Shown here piece after piece: positions 1 through 11,603 of a stretch of DNA of 14,697 nt. The stretch is from positions 1 to 14,697 of the forward strand of contig SCVT01000499.1 in the NCBI GenBank assembly GCA_004296815.1. Direction: 5' to 3'. This DNA comes from Reyranella sp. GTDB taxonomy: Bacteria > Pseudomonadota > Alphaproteobacteria > Reyranellales > Reyranellaceae. The translations under genes were made by a program, and so were the position numbers. The first letter of the stretch is position 1, and each line of letters starts with the position of its first letter. The notes under the pieces were generated by a model that saw only the letters and a program-made list of their open reading frames with translations, made no database searches and had not been told where the DNA came from.

Positions 1-1664
<1,664 letters not shown>

Positions 1665-1668
1665 GCCG

Positions 1669-1950
1669 ATGGCGCTGCAGGCCCGCCTCGTCGTCACGGG
1701 CCGGGTGCAGGGCGTCGGCTACCGCGATTGGGCGCTGGCGACCGGCCGGCGGCTCGGCGTCAACGGCTGGGTGCGCAACCGCAGCGACGGCGCGGTCGAG
1801 GTGCTGGTGGTCGGCGAGGAGGCTGCGGTCGGCGCGATGATCGAGGCCTGCCGGCAGGGACCGTCGCTCGCACGGGTCGACGCCATCGATGTCGAGCCGG
1901 TCGATCTCGACGTCCTGCCCGAAGGCTTTACGCGGCTGCCGACGCTCTAG
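1669..1950 (+). CDS. acyP: Acylphosphatase
   Basis: This is a small cytoplasmic enzyme of 93 residues that hydrolyses acyl phosphates to carboxylate and phosphate; its physiological substrate in bacteria is unclear. The sequence has the acylphosphatase signature [12 protein letters not shown], whose Arg19 binds phosphate, and [13 protein letters not shown], whose Asn37 orients the attacking water. The length is normal for the family. The ATG at 1669 is preferred over an in-frame TTG at 1636, which lies inside pccA and would add a non-homologous leader. It starts 4 nt after the pccA stop, so it is probably co-transcribed and translationally coupled with it. Its last 23 bases overlap the 3' end of lipB on the other strand. 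Confidence 0.92.
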   Translation: MALQARLVVTGRVQGVGYRDWALATGRRLGVNGWVRNRSDGAVEVLVVGEEAAVGAMIEACRQGPSLARVDAIDVEPVDLDVLPEGFTRLPTL

Positions 1951-2605
1951 CGGCGCCGAACACTTCCTCGAACGTGTCCGCCAAAGCTGTGTCGAGGTCG
2001 GTCATGGTCACGGGGAGGCCAAGATCGACCAGCGACGTCACGCCGTGGTCGGCGATGCCGCAGGGAACGATTCCCGCATAGTGCGAAAGGTCGGGCTCGA
2101 GATTGATCGAGATGCCGTGGAAGGAGACCCAGTGGCGGATGCGCACGCCGATCGCCGCGATCTTGTCCTCGCGCGGGCTGCCGTCGGGCAGCGGCGGCTT
2201 GTCGGGCCGCACTACCCAGACGCCGACCCGGCCGGCCCGGCGCTCGCCCCGCACGTTGAAGCGGCCGAGCGTGCGGATGGTCCAGTCCTCGAGGTCGGCC
2301 ACGTAGCGCCGCACGTCCTGGCGGCGCGCCCGGAGGTCGAGCATGGCGTAGGCCACACGCTGGCCGGGCCCGTGATAGGTGTACTGCCCGCCGCGCCCCG
2401 CGACATGCACGGGCAGGCGCGCGGGCTCCAGCAGGTCCTGCGGCCGGGCGCTGGTGCCGGCGGTGTAGAGGGGCGGATGCTCCAGCAGCCAGACGAGCTC
2501 GCCGGCATGGCCCGCCCTGATGTCGGCGACGCGCGCCTCCATGGCGGCGAGCGCCTCGTCGTAGGGGACGGCGCTGTCGGAAATGCGCCATTCGGGCCGG
2601 TTCAT
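1928..2605 (-). CDS. lipB: Octanoyltransferase (lipoyl protein ligase B)
   Basis: LipB moves octanoyl from octanoyl-ACP to the lipoyl domains of pyruvate and 2-oxoglutarate dehydrogenases and the glycine cleavage H protein, the first step of endogenous lipoate synthesis. The 225-residue protein has the conserved [12 protein letters not shown] block (71–82), a catalytic Lys148 in [19 protein letters not shown] (163–170) and the acyl-accepting Cys182 in GIVPCGI. The start is ATG at 2603–2605; no strong Shine-Dalgarno is visible upstream. The stop (TAA, complement of 1928–1930) lies inside the acylphosphatase gene. lipA is not in the window. The gene appears intact and monocistronic. Confidence 0.95.
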   Translation of the reverse strand: MNRPEWRISDSAVPYDEALAAMEARVADIRAGHAGELVWLLEHPPLYTAGTSARPQDLLEPARLPVHVAGRGGQYTYHGPGQRVAYAMLDLRARRQDVRRYVADLEDWTIRTLGRFNVRGERRAGRVGVWVVRPDKPPLPDGSPREDKIAAIGVRIRHWVSFHGISINLEPDLSHYAGIVPCGIADHGVTSLVDLGLPVTMTDLDTALADTFEEVFGAARASAAA

Positions 2606-2629
2606 TGTGGCAAAATCGGTACTTCCGGT

Positions 2630-2653
2630 GCCTTGCGCAAGGCCGCCTTGCCA
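2630..2653. repeat. Two overlapping short inverted repeats between lipB and tRNA-Leu
   Basis: A perfect 14-base palindrome, GCCTTGCGCAAGGC, covers 2630–2643. Its right half can instead pair with the following CCTTGC (GCAAGG at 2637–2642, spacer CCG, CCTTGC at 2646–2651). The second arm runs into the proposed -35 box of the tRNA promoter. It may be a protein-binding site or a weak structure in the lipB 5' leader. No function is proven. Confidence 0.4.
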
Positions 2654-2676
2654 CTAGGGGGTCGATTTGGTATCCC
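2648..2676 (+). promoter_or_regulatory. Probable sigma70-type promoter of tRNA-Leu
   Basis: TTGCCA (2648–2653), a 17-nt spacer and TATCCC (2671–2676) fit a housekeeping promoter: five of six bases match at -35, and TAT matches at -10. Transcription would begin near 2683, about 12 nt before the mature tRNA 5' end. This is inferred from spacing and position only. Confidence 0.5.
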
Positions 2677-2684
2677 CGCGCCCA

Positions 2685-2793
2685 TCGAACCGGCGCGGCC
2701 ATGGCGGAATTGGTAGACGCGCTAGCTTGAGGTGCTAGTGCCGCGAGGCGTGGAAGTTCGAGTCTTCTTGGCCGCACCAACTCGCCGGTTCGA
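2685..2793 (+). repeat. 10-bp inverted repeat directly flanking tRNA-Leu
   Basis: TCGAACCGGC (2685–2694) abuts the tRNA 5' end, and its exact reverse complement GCCGGTTCGA (2784–2793) follows the CCA end by 4 nt. In the primary transcript these arms would continue the acceptor helix by 10 bp, with ACCA and ACTC left unpaired on one side. Such leader–trailer pairing could affect RNase P and 3' processing. The repeat is directly visible; its role is inferred. Confidence 0.75.
2695..2779 (+). tRNA. tRNA-Leu (anticodon GAG)
   Basis: An 85-nt class II tRNA that decodes CUC/CUU leucine codons. The 7-bp acceptor stem is GCGGCCA (2695–2701) with TGGCCGC (2769–2775), followed by discriminator A and an encoded CCA (2777–2779). 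The anticodon stem CTAGC/GCTAG encloses the loop TTGAGGT, giving GAG at 2729–2731. A long variable arm with a GCC/GGC stem (2739–2751) identifies a leucine-type tRNA. The T arm is GGAAG/CTTCT around TTCGAGT. All helices pair, so the gene looks functional. Confidence 0.97.
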
Positions 2794-2812
2794 ACGAAAA
2801 GGTAAATGAGAT

Positions 2813-2840
2813 GCCGCCCCTCAGGGGCGGCCCTTTTTGT
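2813..2840 (+). terminator. Rho-independent terminator after tRNA-Leu, immediately upstream of maeB
   Basis: GCCGCCCC (2813–2820), loop TCA, and GGGGCGGC (2824–2831) form a perfect 8-bp GC stem followed by CCTTTTTGTT. This is a textbook intrinsic terminator that would end the tRNA transcript. It ends only about 9–11 nt before the maeB Shine-Dalgarno, so it also sits in the maeB leader and could act as an attenuator. Confidence 0.85.
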
Positions 2841-2860
2841 TGGGGATGAGGAGACGAGCT

Positions 2861-5139
<2,279 letters not shown>

Positions 5140-5143
<4 letters not shown>

Positions 5144-6501
5144 GCGGCGAGGCGGAGCTTCTCGACGAGGTGACGCCGGAGCTGGTCCGGCGGGTCGAAG
5201 CCGCGCTTGCCGAAGAAACACCTGACGCCGTCCGGGCGCTGCTGGCCAACCTCAGCGCCACCGGCCAGGCCTCGATCCTCGAGCAGATCGGCGAGGCGGA
5301 GCGCGACAAGCTCGTCGGCATCCTGAAGGGCGATCTCGATCCCGAGGCGCTGACCGAGCTCGACGAGGAGGTCCTGGAGGACGTCCTCGATCAGCTCGAC
5401 AGCAAAGAGATCGCCGCCGCCGCCCGCGAGCTCGAGGCCGACGACGCCGCGACCATCCTGGAGGACCTGCCGGAGGAAGAACGGCGCGAGGTGCTGGCCG
5501 AGCTGCCGGCCGCGGAGCGCGCCGAGATCGAGAGCGCGCTCGCCTACCCGGAAGACACGGCCGGCCGCATGATGCAGCGGTCGCTGGTCAAGGTCGCCGA
5601 CAGCTGGACGGTCGGCCAGGTGATCGATCATTGCCGCGAGGCGACCGACCTGCCGGACGACGTCTACGACATCTTCGTGGTCGACCAGGCTGGCATGCTG
5701 CGCGGCTCGGTGCCGCTCGGCCGCATGCTGCGCACCAAGCGGCCGATCCCGATCGTCGACATCGTCGATCCCGACATCCCGTCGCTTCCGGCCACCGCCG
5801 ATCAGGCCGAGGTCGCCCACGTGTTCCGCGACCAGAACCTCGTCTCCTGCCCGGTCGTGGACGGCGAGAACCGTCTGCTGGGCGTGATCATGGTCGACGA
5901 CGTCGTCGACGTGATCGACGAGGAGGCCGAGGAAGACATGCTGAAGATGGGCGGCGTCGGCGCCGACGACATGCATGCGCCGCCCGTGCGCACCGTGTGG
6001 CAGCGCGCGCCGTGGCTGCTGGTCAATGTCGCCACGGCGATCGTGGCGGCCCTGGTGATCGCCCAGTTCGAGACCGCGATCGAGAAAATCGTCGTGCTCG
6101 CGGTGCTGATGCCGATCGTCGCCTCGATGGGCGGCAACGCCGGCATTCAGACGGTCACCGTCACGGTACGCGCGCTGGCGATGGGCGAACTGACGGCGGC
6201 CAATGCCTTCCGCTTCATCGCCAAAGAGGCCGTGGTCGGCAGCCTGAACGGGTTGATGTTCGCCAGCCTGCTTGCGATCGGCGTGATCCTTGTGTTCGGC
6301 GACTGGCGGCTGGGTGCTGTTATTGCTGCCGCGATGGTCTGCAACCTCTTCGCCGCCGCCCTTGCCGGCTCGCTGATCCCGCTCGGCTTGCAGAAGTTCG
6401 GAGTCGACCCGGCGGTGTCGTCGACCGTGTTCCTGACGATGGTCACCGACGTGATCGGCTTCCTGACCTTCCTCGGCCTGGCGACGATCTTCCTGCTCTA
6501 G
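5140..6501 (+). CDS. mgtE: MgtE-type magnesium transporter/channel
   Basis: MgtE is an inner-membrane Mg2+ channel gated by cytoplasmic Mg2+ sensing. The 453-residue protein has the family layout: an acidic, helical N domain (1–~140), two CBS domains (~144–199 and ~207–262), an acidic connecting helix, then five hydrophobic segments at about 293–311, 317–340, 365–386, 391–416 and 428–451. The signature GGNAGIQTVTVTVRALAMGE (331–350) matches the pore region, and Asp437 in TMVTDVIGF corresponds to the Mg2+-selecting aspartate in the last helix. The length is typical. Its ATG overlaps the maeB TGA, implying translational coupling. Both products depend on Mg2+ (malic enzyme needs a divalent metal), which may explain the pairing. 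No Mg2+ riboswitch is seen upstream. Confidence 0.95.
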
Positions 6502-6548
6502 CGAAGGCCGGTGGAGCCGCGCTATCGTCGGGCCGCGGAGGCGTTTCT

Positions 6549-6992
6549 ATGTCGATGATCTTTCGCTTGGCAGGGGTGGTGGCGCTGCTGTTCGCGGCTG
6601 CAGTGGCGCAGGCACAGAACAAGGTGCCGTCCGACCGCGCGCTCGAGGCGTTGGTCAAGGTCTCGCTGCTCACCTTCAACGACGCCAACGTGACCGGCAA
6701 CTACGCGGTCCTGCACGCCAAGCTTTCCAAGCCGTTCCGCGAGCAGTTTCCGCCCGAGCGCCTCAAGGAGGTCTTCAAGGACTTCAACGAGAAGAACATC
6801 GATTTCGACATCATCGCCGCGATGACGCCGACCTACGATCCCAAGCCGTCGGTGGACGGCGACGGCAAGCTGATCGTCAAGGGGACCTTTCCGACCGAAC
6901 CGTCGCGGCTCGCCTTCGAGCTTGATTTCATTCCCTCGGACGCCGAATGGAAGCTGATCCGCATCAACGTGAAGCTGGGCAGTTCGCCCTGA
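6549..6992 (+). CDS. Small exported protein of unknown function
   Basis: The 147-residue product starts at ATG 6549 with GGAGG (6537–6541) 7 nt upstream. The N-terminus has a clear Sec signal peptide: MSMIFRL, a hydrophobic stretch to about residue 18, and probable cleavage after AQA (residue 22). The mature part is about 125 residues and contains [21 protein letters not shown], an [17 protein letters not shown] stretch, and alternating beta-like segments near the end ([27 protein letters not shown]). The pattern of a helix pair followed by strands resembles NTF2-like/DUF4864-type folds, but I cannot confirm the family. There are no cysteines in the mature part, so it is not a lipoprotein and has no disulfides. 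It lies 47 nt after mgtE and 31 nt before the acyl-CoA dehydrogenase, so it may be part of either unit. Existence is secure; function is unknown. Confidence 0.85.
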   Translation: MSMIFRLAGVVALLFAAAVAQAQNKVPSDRALEALVKVSLLTFNDANVTGNYAVLHAKLSKPFREQFPPERLKEVFKDFNEKNIDFDIIAAMTPTYDPKPSVDGDGKLIVKGTFPTEPSRLAFELDFIPSDAEWKLIRINVKLGSSP

Positions 6993-7023
6993 TTCTCTTC
7001 TCTCAAACAGGCAAGCAGGCACA

Positions 7024-8196
7024 ATGATCCCCAACTCGATGCCGCCGTTCGATTTCGGCCTCGGCGAGACCGCCGACGCGCTGCGCGATCAGGTGCAGCG
7101 CTTTGCCGCCGCCGAGGTGGCGCCGATCGCCGCCGAACTCGACAAGACCGACCGCTTCCCGCGCGAGCTCTGGCCCAAGATGGGCGCGCTCGGCCTGCAC
7201 GGCATCACCGTGGAGGAGGAGTATGGCGGCTCGGGCCTCGGCTACCTCGAGCATGTCGTGGCGGTCGAGGAGCTCAGTCGCGCCTCGGCGGCCGTCGGCC
7301 TGAGCTACGGCGCGCATTCCAACCTCTGCGTGAACCAGATCAGCCGCAACGGCAGCGACGAGCAGAAGCGCCGCTTCCTGCCGAAGCTGATCTCCGGCGA
7401 GCATGTCGGCAGCCTCGCCATGAGCGAGGCGGGCGCGGGCTCCGACGTCGTCTCCATGAAGCTGCGCGCCGACAAGAAGGGCGACCGCTACGTGCTGAAC
7501 GGCACCAAGATGTGGATCACCAACAGCCCCGATGCGCAGGTCGTCGTGGTCTACGCCAAGACCGATCCCGCGGCCGGCCCGCGCGGCATCACCACTTTCA
7601 TCGTCCCGACCGACACCAAGGGCTTCAAGGTCGCCCAGAAGCTCGACAAAATGGGCATGCGCGGCTCCTCGACCGGCGAGTTGGTGTTCGAGGATTGCGA
7701 GATCCCCGAGGAGAACGTGCTGGGCGCCGTCGGCAAGGGCGTCAACGTGCTGATGAGCGGCCTCGACTACGAGCGCTCCGTGCTGGCGGCCGGACCGCTC
7801 GGCATCATGCAGGCGGCAATGGACCTGGTGGTGCCCTACGTCCACGAACGCCAGCAGTTCGGCCAACCGATCGGGACCTTCCAGCTCGTGCAGGGCAAGC
7901 TCGCCGACATGTACACGACCATGAACGCCTGCAAGGCCTACGTGTACTCGGTCGCCAAGGCCTGCGACCGCGGACAGACCACGCGCAAGGACGCGGCCGG
8001 CGCCATTCTGTATGCCGCCGAGAAGGCCACCATGGTCGCCCTCGACGCCATCCAGCTCCTGGGCGGGAACGGCTACATCAACGACTATCCGGCCGGGCGC
8101 CTGCTGCGCGACGCCAAGCTCTACGAGATCGGCGCCGGCACCAGCGAGATCCGCCGCATGCTGATCGGCCGCGAGCTGTTCGCCGAGACCGCGTGA
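7024..8196 (+). CDS. ivd: Acyl-CoA dehydrogenase, isovaleryl-CoA dehydrogenase type
   Basis: This FAD enzyme oxidises isovaleryl-CoA to 3-methylcrotonyl-CoA in leucine breakdown and passes electrons to ETF. The 390 residues show the two acyl-CoA dehydrogenase signatures: [14 protein letters not shown] (132–145) and the C-terminal [32 protein letters not shown]. The catalytic base supports the IVD subclass. The position that is Glu in medium- and short-chain enzymes (YEGTSQ) is Ala here (IGAGTSE), whereas Glu250 is present in [16 protein letters not shown], where IVD has its base. The start ATG 7024 has only a weak SD; the ATG at 7039 is an alternative that removes five residues. The usual partners (methylcrotonyl-CoA carboxylase, HMG-CoA lyase) are not adjacent in this window, so the exact substrate is slightly less certain than the class. 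Confidence 0.9.
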   Translation: MIPNSMPPFDFGLGETADALRDQVQRFAAAEVAPIAAELDKTDRFPRELWPKMGALGLHGITVEEEYGGSGLGYLEHVVAVEELSRASAAVGLSYGAHSNLCVNQISRNGSDEQKRRFLPKLISGEHVGSLAMSEAGAGSDVVSMKLRADKKGDRYVLNGTKMWITNSPDAQVVVVYAKTDPAAGPRGITTFIVPTDTKGFKVAQKLDKMGMRGSSTGELVFEDCEIPEENVLGAVGKGVNVLMSGLDYERSVLAAGPLGIMQAAMDLVVPYVHERQQFGQPIGTFQLVQGKLADMYTTMNACKAYVYSVAKACDRGQTTRKDAAGAILYAAEKATMVALDAIQLLGGNGYINDYPAGRLLRDAKLYEIGAGTSEIRRMLIGRELFAETA

Positions 8197-8209
8197 CGAA
8201 CGACGAGGT

Positions 8210-8245
8210 TTGACGGCGGGAGCGCTTTTTCGTACACGGCGTGTA
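8210..8245 (+). promoter_or_regulatory. tetR promoter with embedded palindromic operator
   Basis: TTGACG (8210–8215), a 17-nt spacer and TACACG (8233–8238) form a sigma70-like promoter. The -10 lies in the perfect inverted repeat TACAC-GGC-GTGTA (8233–8245), just ahead of the SD. A repressor bound there would block transcription, so autoregulation by the downstream TetR protein is likely. The motif is visible; which protein binds it is inferred. Confidence 0.6.
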
Positions 8246-8258
8246 TGGAAAGGTCTTC

Positions 8259-8879
8259 ATGCCCCGCTATCTGACCGAACAGGACATCGCGGACTTCCGC
8301 GCCGAGCTGTGCAAGGTCGCGACCGAGCGCTTCGCGCGTTTCGGCTACGAGGGCGTCACCATGCGTCAGCTCGCCGAGGCGCTGGGCTGCAGCCCCAAGA
8401 CACCCTACCGCTACTTCAAGGACAAGGCCGATATCCTGGCGACGGTGCGGGCACAGGCGTTCGCCAAGTTCGCCGATGCTCTGGAGAAGGCCGCTGCCTC
8501 CGCGAAGGATCCGGCCGAGGGCGGGATGCGCGTCGGCGAGGCCTATATCAAGTTCGCCCTCGGAAATCCCCACGCCTATCGCATCATGTTCGAGCTCGAC
8601 CAGCCGATCGACGACAGCCACGAGGAGCTGTCGCGCGAGGCCCGGCGTGCCCGGCAGTACATCACACGCCAGGCCGAGCAGATGAAGGAAGCCGGCGTGA
8701 TCGAGGCCGATCCGGCGCTGTTCGGCTGGTCGATGTGGGCGACCATCCACGGTCTGGTGATGTTGCATCAGGCTGGCATGATGCAGGGAGGGCCGGATCT
8801 CGCGACCTTGAACTACTTTCATGGCGCGATGATGCTGAAGGGCGCTATCGCGACGAAGACGCCGAGGAAACGCAAATGA
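8259..8879 (+). CDS. TetR/AcrR-family transcriptional regulator
   Basis: The 206-residue protein has a TetR N-terminal DNA-binding domain (about 14–60): RFARFGYEGVTMRQLAEALG, then CSPKTPYRYFKDKADIL, the characteristic helix-turn-helix and the YxYFxxK tail. The C-terminal part (from ~85) is a helical ligand/dimer domain with no recognisable ligand signature. The start is ATG 8259, with GGAAAGG (8247–8253) 5 nt upstream; a GTG at 8241 falls inside the operator palindrome and is less likely. The stop overlaps the start of the acyl-CoA ligase gene (ATGA), and the two are probably co-transcribed. By analogy with similar pairs, it is likely a repressor answering to an acyl-CoA or fatty acid. The effector is unknown. 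Confidence 0.92.
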   Translation: MPRYLTEQDIADFRAELCKVATERFARFGYEGVTMRQLAEALGCSPKTPYRYFKDKADILATVRAQAFAKFADALEKAAASAKDPAEGGMRVGEAYIKFALGNPHAYRIMFELDQPIDDSHEELSREARRARQYITRQAEQMKEAGVIEADPALFGWSMWATIHGLVMLHQAGMMQGGPDLATLNYFHGAMMLKGAIATKTPRKRK

Positions 8880-10411
8880 CGGCCGGTGTCACCGCAGGTG
8901 AGCGCTTCAGGAGCTGGGCAGACATCCAGGCCAACGCCGCGCGCGCCGCCGGCGGTTTCGCCGCGCTCGGCCTCAAGGAGGACGACAGCATCGCCCTGAT
9001 GCTGCGCAACGACTTCCCGACCTTCGAGGTCAACCAGGCGGCGAGCCAGCTCGGCGCCTATGCCGTGCCGATCAACTGGCATTTCACGCCGGAAGAGGCG
9101 GGCTACATCCTGAAGGACTGCGGCGCCAAGGTGCTGGTCGCTCATACCGACCTGCTGGCGCAGATCGCGAGCGGCGTGCCTGCGGGCGTGAAGGTCTTTG
9201 CCGTGCCGACGCCCGACGAGATCGCCGCGGCCTACAACGTGCCGGCCGAGAAGCGCATCGTGCCGGCCGGCATCGAGCACTGGGACGCCTTCGTGGCGGC
9301 CTCGGCGCCACGCACGGCGCCGCCCGCCGCCGCCCGTGGCAGCATGATCTACACATCGGGCACCACGGGGCGGCCAAAGGGCGTGCGTCGTCAGCCCGCC
9401 ACGCCGGAGCAGATGATCGCCGCAGGCCAGGAGGCCGCGACCTTCTGGGGCCTGAAGCCTGATCCCGAGACCGTCGTGCTGATGAACGGGCCGATGTATC
9501 ACTCCGCGCCCTCGGCCTACGGCAACGCGAGCGGCCGGCTCCAGCTTCACATGGTGCTGCAGCCGCGCTTCGAGGCCGAGGACATGTTGCGCCTGATCGA
9601 CCGGCACAAGGTCAGCCACATGCACATCGTGCCCACGATGTTCGTGCGCCTGCTGCGCCTGCCGCAGGAAGTGAAGCAGCGCTACGACATCTCCTCGCTG
9701 CGCTTCGTCAGCCACGGCGCCGCACCTTGCGCGCCGGCGGTGAAGCGCCAGATGATCGAGTGGTGGGGGCCCGTCATCAACGAGTACTACGGCGCCACCG
9801 AGACCGGCGTCGTGGTGTGGCACGGCTCGGAAGAGGCGTTGCGCAAGCCCGGCACCGTGGGTCGCGTGGTGCCCGGCGGCATCCTGCGCGTCGTCGACGA
9901 GCAGGGACGCGACGCGAAGCAGGGCGAGGTCGGCGAGATCTACGTGCGCGGGCCGCACCTCTCGGAGTTCACCTACAACAACGACGAGGCCAAGCGCCGG
10001 GAGGTGGCGCTCGGCGATCTCGTGACCGTGGGCGACATCGGCTACCTGGACGCCGACGGCTTCCTCTTCCTGTGCGACCGCAAGCGCGACATGATCATCT
10101 CGGGCGGCGTGAACATCTATCCGGCCGAGATCGAGGGCGCGCTGATCCAGATGCCCGGCGTGCGCGATTGCGCGGTGTTCGGCATCCCCGACGAGGAGTT
10201 CGGCGAGCAGATCTGCGCCTATGTCGAGCCGCTGCCCGGCGCAGCTATCGATGCGATAGCCGTCAGGACCTTTCTGGGCGGCCAGCTCGCGCGCTACAAG
10301 GTGCCGAAGGTCGTGGAGTTCGCGGCCGCCCTGCCGCGCGAGGATTCCGGCAAGATCTTCAAGCGCAAGCTCCGCGCCCCATATTGGGAGAGGGCGGGTC
10401 GCAGCATCTGA
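8876..10411 (+). CDS. AMP-forming acyl-CoA synthetase (ligase)
   Basis: This is a member of the ANL adenylating family that activates a carboxylic acid with ATP and joins it to CoA. The 511 residues contain the P-loop YTSGTTGRPKG (159–169), the YGATE adenine-binding motif (305–309), GD at 386–387 with the ribose-binding and hinge region DRKRDMIISGGVNIYPAEIE (401–420), and catalytic Lys493 in PREDSGKIFKRKLR. The length suits short acyl-CoA/FadD-like ligases without extra domains. The ATG at 8876 overlaps the tetR stop; the frame is open further upstream only as a shadow of tetR. The substrate cannot be read from sequence; fatty, aromatic or sterol side-chain acids are all possible. It belongs to a probable operon with tetR and the molybdoenzyme. 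Confidence 0.92.
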   Translation: MTAGVTAGERFRSWADIQANAARAAGGFAALGLKEDDSIALMLRNDFPTFEVNQAASQLGAYAVPINWHFTPEEAGYILKDCGAKVLVAHTDLLAQIASGVPAGVKVFAVPTPDEIAAAYNVPAEKRIVPAGIEHWDAFVAASAPRTAPPAAARGSMIYTSGTTGRPKGVRRQPATPEQMIAAGQEAATFWGLKPDPETVVLMNGPMYHSAPSAYGNASGRLQLHMVLQPRFEAEDMLRLIDRHKVSHMHIVPTMFVRLLRLPQEVKQRYDISSLRFVSHGAAPCAPAVKRQMIEWWGPVINEYYGATETGVVVWHGSEEALRKPGTVGRVVPGGILRVVDEQGRDAKQGEVGEIYVRGPHLSEFTYNNDEAKRREVALGDLVTVGDIGYLDADGFLFLCDRKRDMIISGGVNIYPAEIEGALIQMPGVRDCAVFGIPDEEFGEQICAYVEPLPGAAIDAIAVRTFLGGQLARYKVPKVVEFAAALPREDSGKIFKRKLRAPYWERAGRSI

Positions 10412-10432
10412 GGCCCCCAACTGGAGAGCTCA

Positions 10433-11128
10433 ATGGCCGAGGACGATGTCACCCTGTTCGGCAAGCTGAAGAGCAAGCTGATCGACAGCAAGCAGAAGTG
10501 GGCCGAGGACGGCCGCCTGCTGACGGGCAAGACCGCGGCCCATTCACAGCGCCTGCCGCCCGGTCAGCGCAAGGTCGACAACTGGCCGGTGCTTGATCTC
10601 GGCATCCAGCCCGAGATTCCCACGCATGCCTGGCGCCTGTTCGTCGACGGCGAGGTCGAGGCGCCGATCAATTGGAAGTGGGGCGAGTTCACCGACCTGC
10701 CCAAGACCACGCTCACGACCGACATCCACTGCGTCACTGCCTGGTCGCGCTACGACAACAAGTGGGAGGGCGTCAGCGCCCGCGATCTGCTGGCGCTGGT
10801 GAAGCCCACGGCCAAGGCGCAGCATGTCGTCTTACATTCCTACGACACCTATACGACCAACGTGCCGCTCGCCGATTTCTCTGCCGACGATGTGATGCTG
10901 GCCTGGAGCTGGAACGGCGAGCCGATCAGCCGCGAACATGGCGGGCCGCTGCGCGTGGTGATCCCCAAGCTCTACTTCTGGAAGAGCGCCAAATGGATCA
11001 AGCGCATCGAGTTCGTCGAGATCGACAAGCCGGGCTTCTGGGAAGTGCGCGGCTACCACAATTACGGCGACCCGTGGCTCGAGCAGCGCTACGACGATGA
11101 GGCCTCTGAAGGCCCTGAGGAGACCTGA
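10433..11128 (+). CDS. Cytoplasmic sulfite-oxidase-like molybdopterin oxidoreductase
   Basis: The 231-residue protein is a single oxidoreductase molybdopterin-binding domain of the sulfite oxidase/YedY superfamily. Cys100 in TTDIHCVTAWSRYDNKWEGV is the expected molybdenum ligand, and HGGPLRVVIPKLYFWKSAKW is the conserved cofactor-binding stretch. It has no heme domain, no Mo-co dimerisation domain and, unlike MsrP/YedY, no twin-arginine signal: the N-terminus MAEDDVTLFGKLKSKL is charged, so it is probably cytoplasmic. The substrate is unknown for this short subgroup; sulfite oxidation or sulfoxide reduction are guesses. The start ATG 10433 follows GGAGAG (10423–10428). The gene begins 21 nt after the ligase stop and ends 1 nt before the glutathione peroxidase start, which suggests co-expression. 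Confidence 0.88.
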   Translation: MAEDDVTLFGKLKSKLIDSKQKWAEDGRLLTGKTAAHSQRLPPGQRKVDNWPVLDLGIQPEIPTHAWRLFVDGEVEAPINWKWGEFTDLPKTTLTTDIHCVTAWSRYDNKWEGVSARDLLALVKPTAKAQHVVLHSYDTYTTNVPLADFSADDVMLAWSWNGEPISREHGGPLRVVIPKLYFWKSAKWIKRIEFVEIDKPGFWEVRGYHNYGDPWLEQRYDDEASEGPEET

Positions 11129-11129
11129 C

Positions 11130-11603
11130 ATGACGGCACACGATTTCAACTTCACCACGATCGACGGCAAGCCGCTCGACCTCAAGAGCCTCGCTGGTAA
11201 GCCCGTACTGGTGGTGAACGTCGCTTCGTATTGCGGGTTCACGCCGCAATACACCGACCTGCAGAAGCTGCACGACACATACGGTCCGCGCGGCCTCGTG
11301 GTGCTGGGCGTGCCGTGCAACGACTTCGGGGCGCAGGAGCCGCGGACGGAACCGGAAGTCGCCAAGTTCTGCGAGTCGATGTACGGCGTCACCTTCCCGC
11401 TCACGTCCAAGCAGAGGGTGATCGGCCCCGACGCGCACGCGCTCTATCAATGGATCGCCGCGGAAGCGGGCGAGGGCGCGGCGCCCAAGTGGAACTTCCA
11501 CAAGTATCTGATCGGCAAGGATGGCAGCCTGCTCGGCGCCTGGCCGAGCCGCGTGCGGCCGGGCTCCAGCGAGATCACCGGAGCGATCGAAGCCGCGCTC
11601 TAG
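11130..11603 (+). CDS. Glutathione peroxidase family protein (thioredoxin-dependent, Cys type)
   Basis: The 157-residue peroxidase reduces hydrogen peroxide and organic or lipid hydroperoxides. The catalytic set is present: Cys35 in NVASYCGFTPQY (cysteine in place of selenocysteine), Gln69 in FGAQEP, and Trp121/Asn122 in PKWNFHKYLI. Cys81 in FCESMYGVTFP matches the resolving cysteine of yeast Gpx3-like enzymes, so thioredoxin rather than glutathione is the probable reductant. The ATG at 11130 is chosen because GAGGAG (11117–11122) lies 7 nt upstream; the frame is open back to 11097 only within the preceding gene. It follows the molybdoenzyme stop by 1 nt. Its TAG stop shares the palindrome CTAG with the stop of the converging glycosylase gene. 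Confidence 0.93.
   Translation: MTAHDFNFTTIDGKPLDLKSLAGKPVLVVNVASYCGFTPQYTDLQKLHDTYGPRGLVVLGVPCNDFGAQEPRTEPEVAKFCESMYGVTFPLTSKQRVIGPDAHALYQWIAAEAGEGAAPKWNFHKYLIGKDGSLLGAWPSRVRPGSSEITGAIEAAL

Noticed and set aside
5631..6548. Upstream extension of the small exported protein frame through mgtE.
   Set aside because: It is Arg-rich shadow sequence; the SD and signal peptide place the real start at 6549.
8210..8875. Upstream extension of the ligase frame, suggesting a 733-residue fusion protein.
   Set aside because: That part is the out-of-frame shadow of the TetR gene, which has an intact helix-turn-helix and its own SD and start.
8819..10420. A 533-codon minus-strand frame opposite the acyl-CoA ligase.
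   Set aside because: Composition typical of antisense GC-rich reading frames; the plus strand has all ANL ligase motifs.
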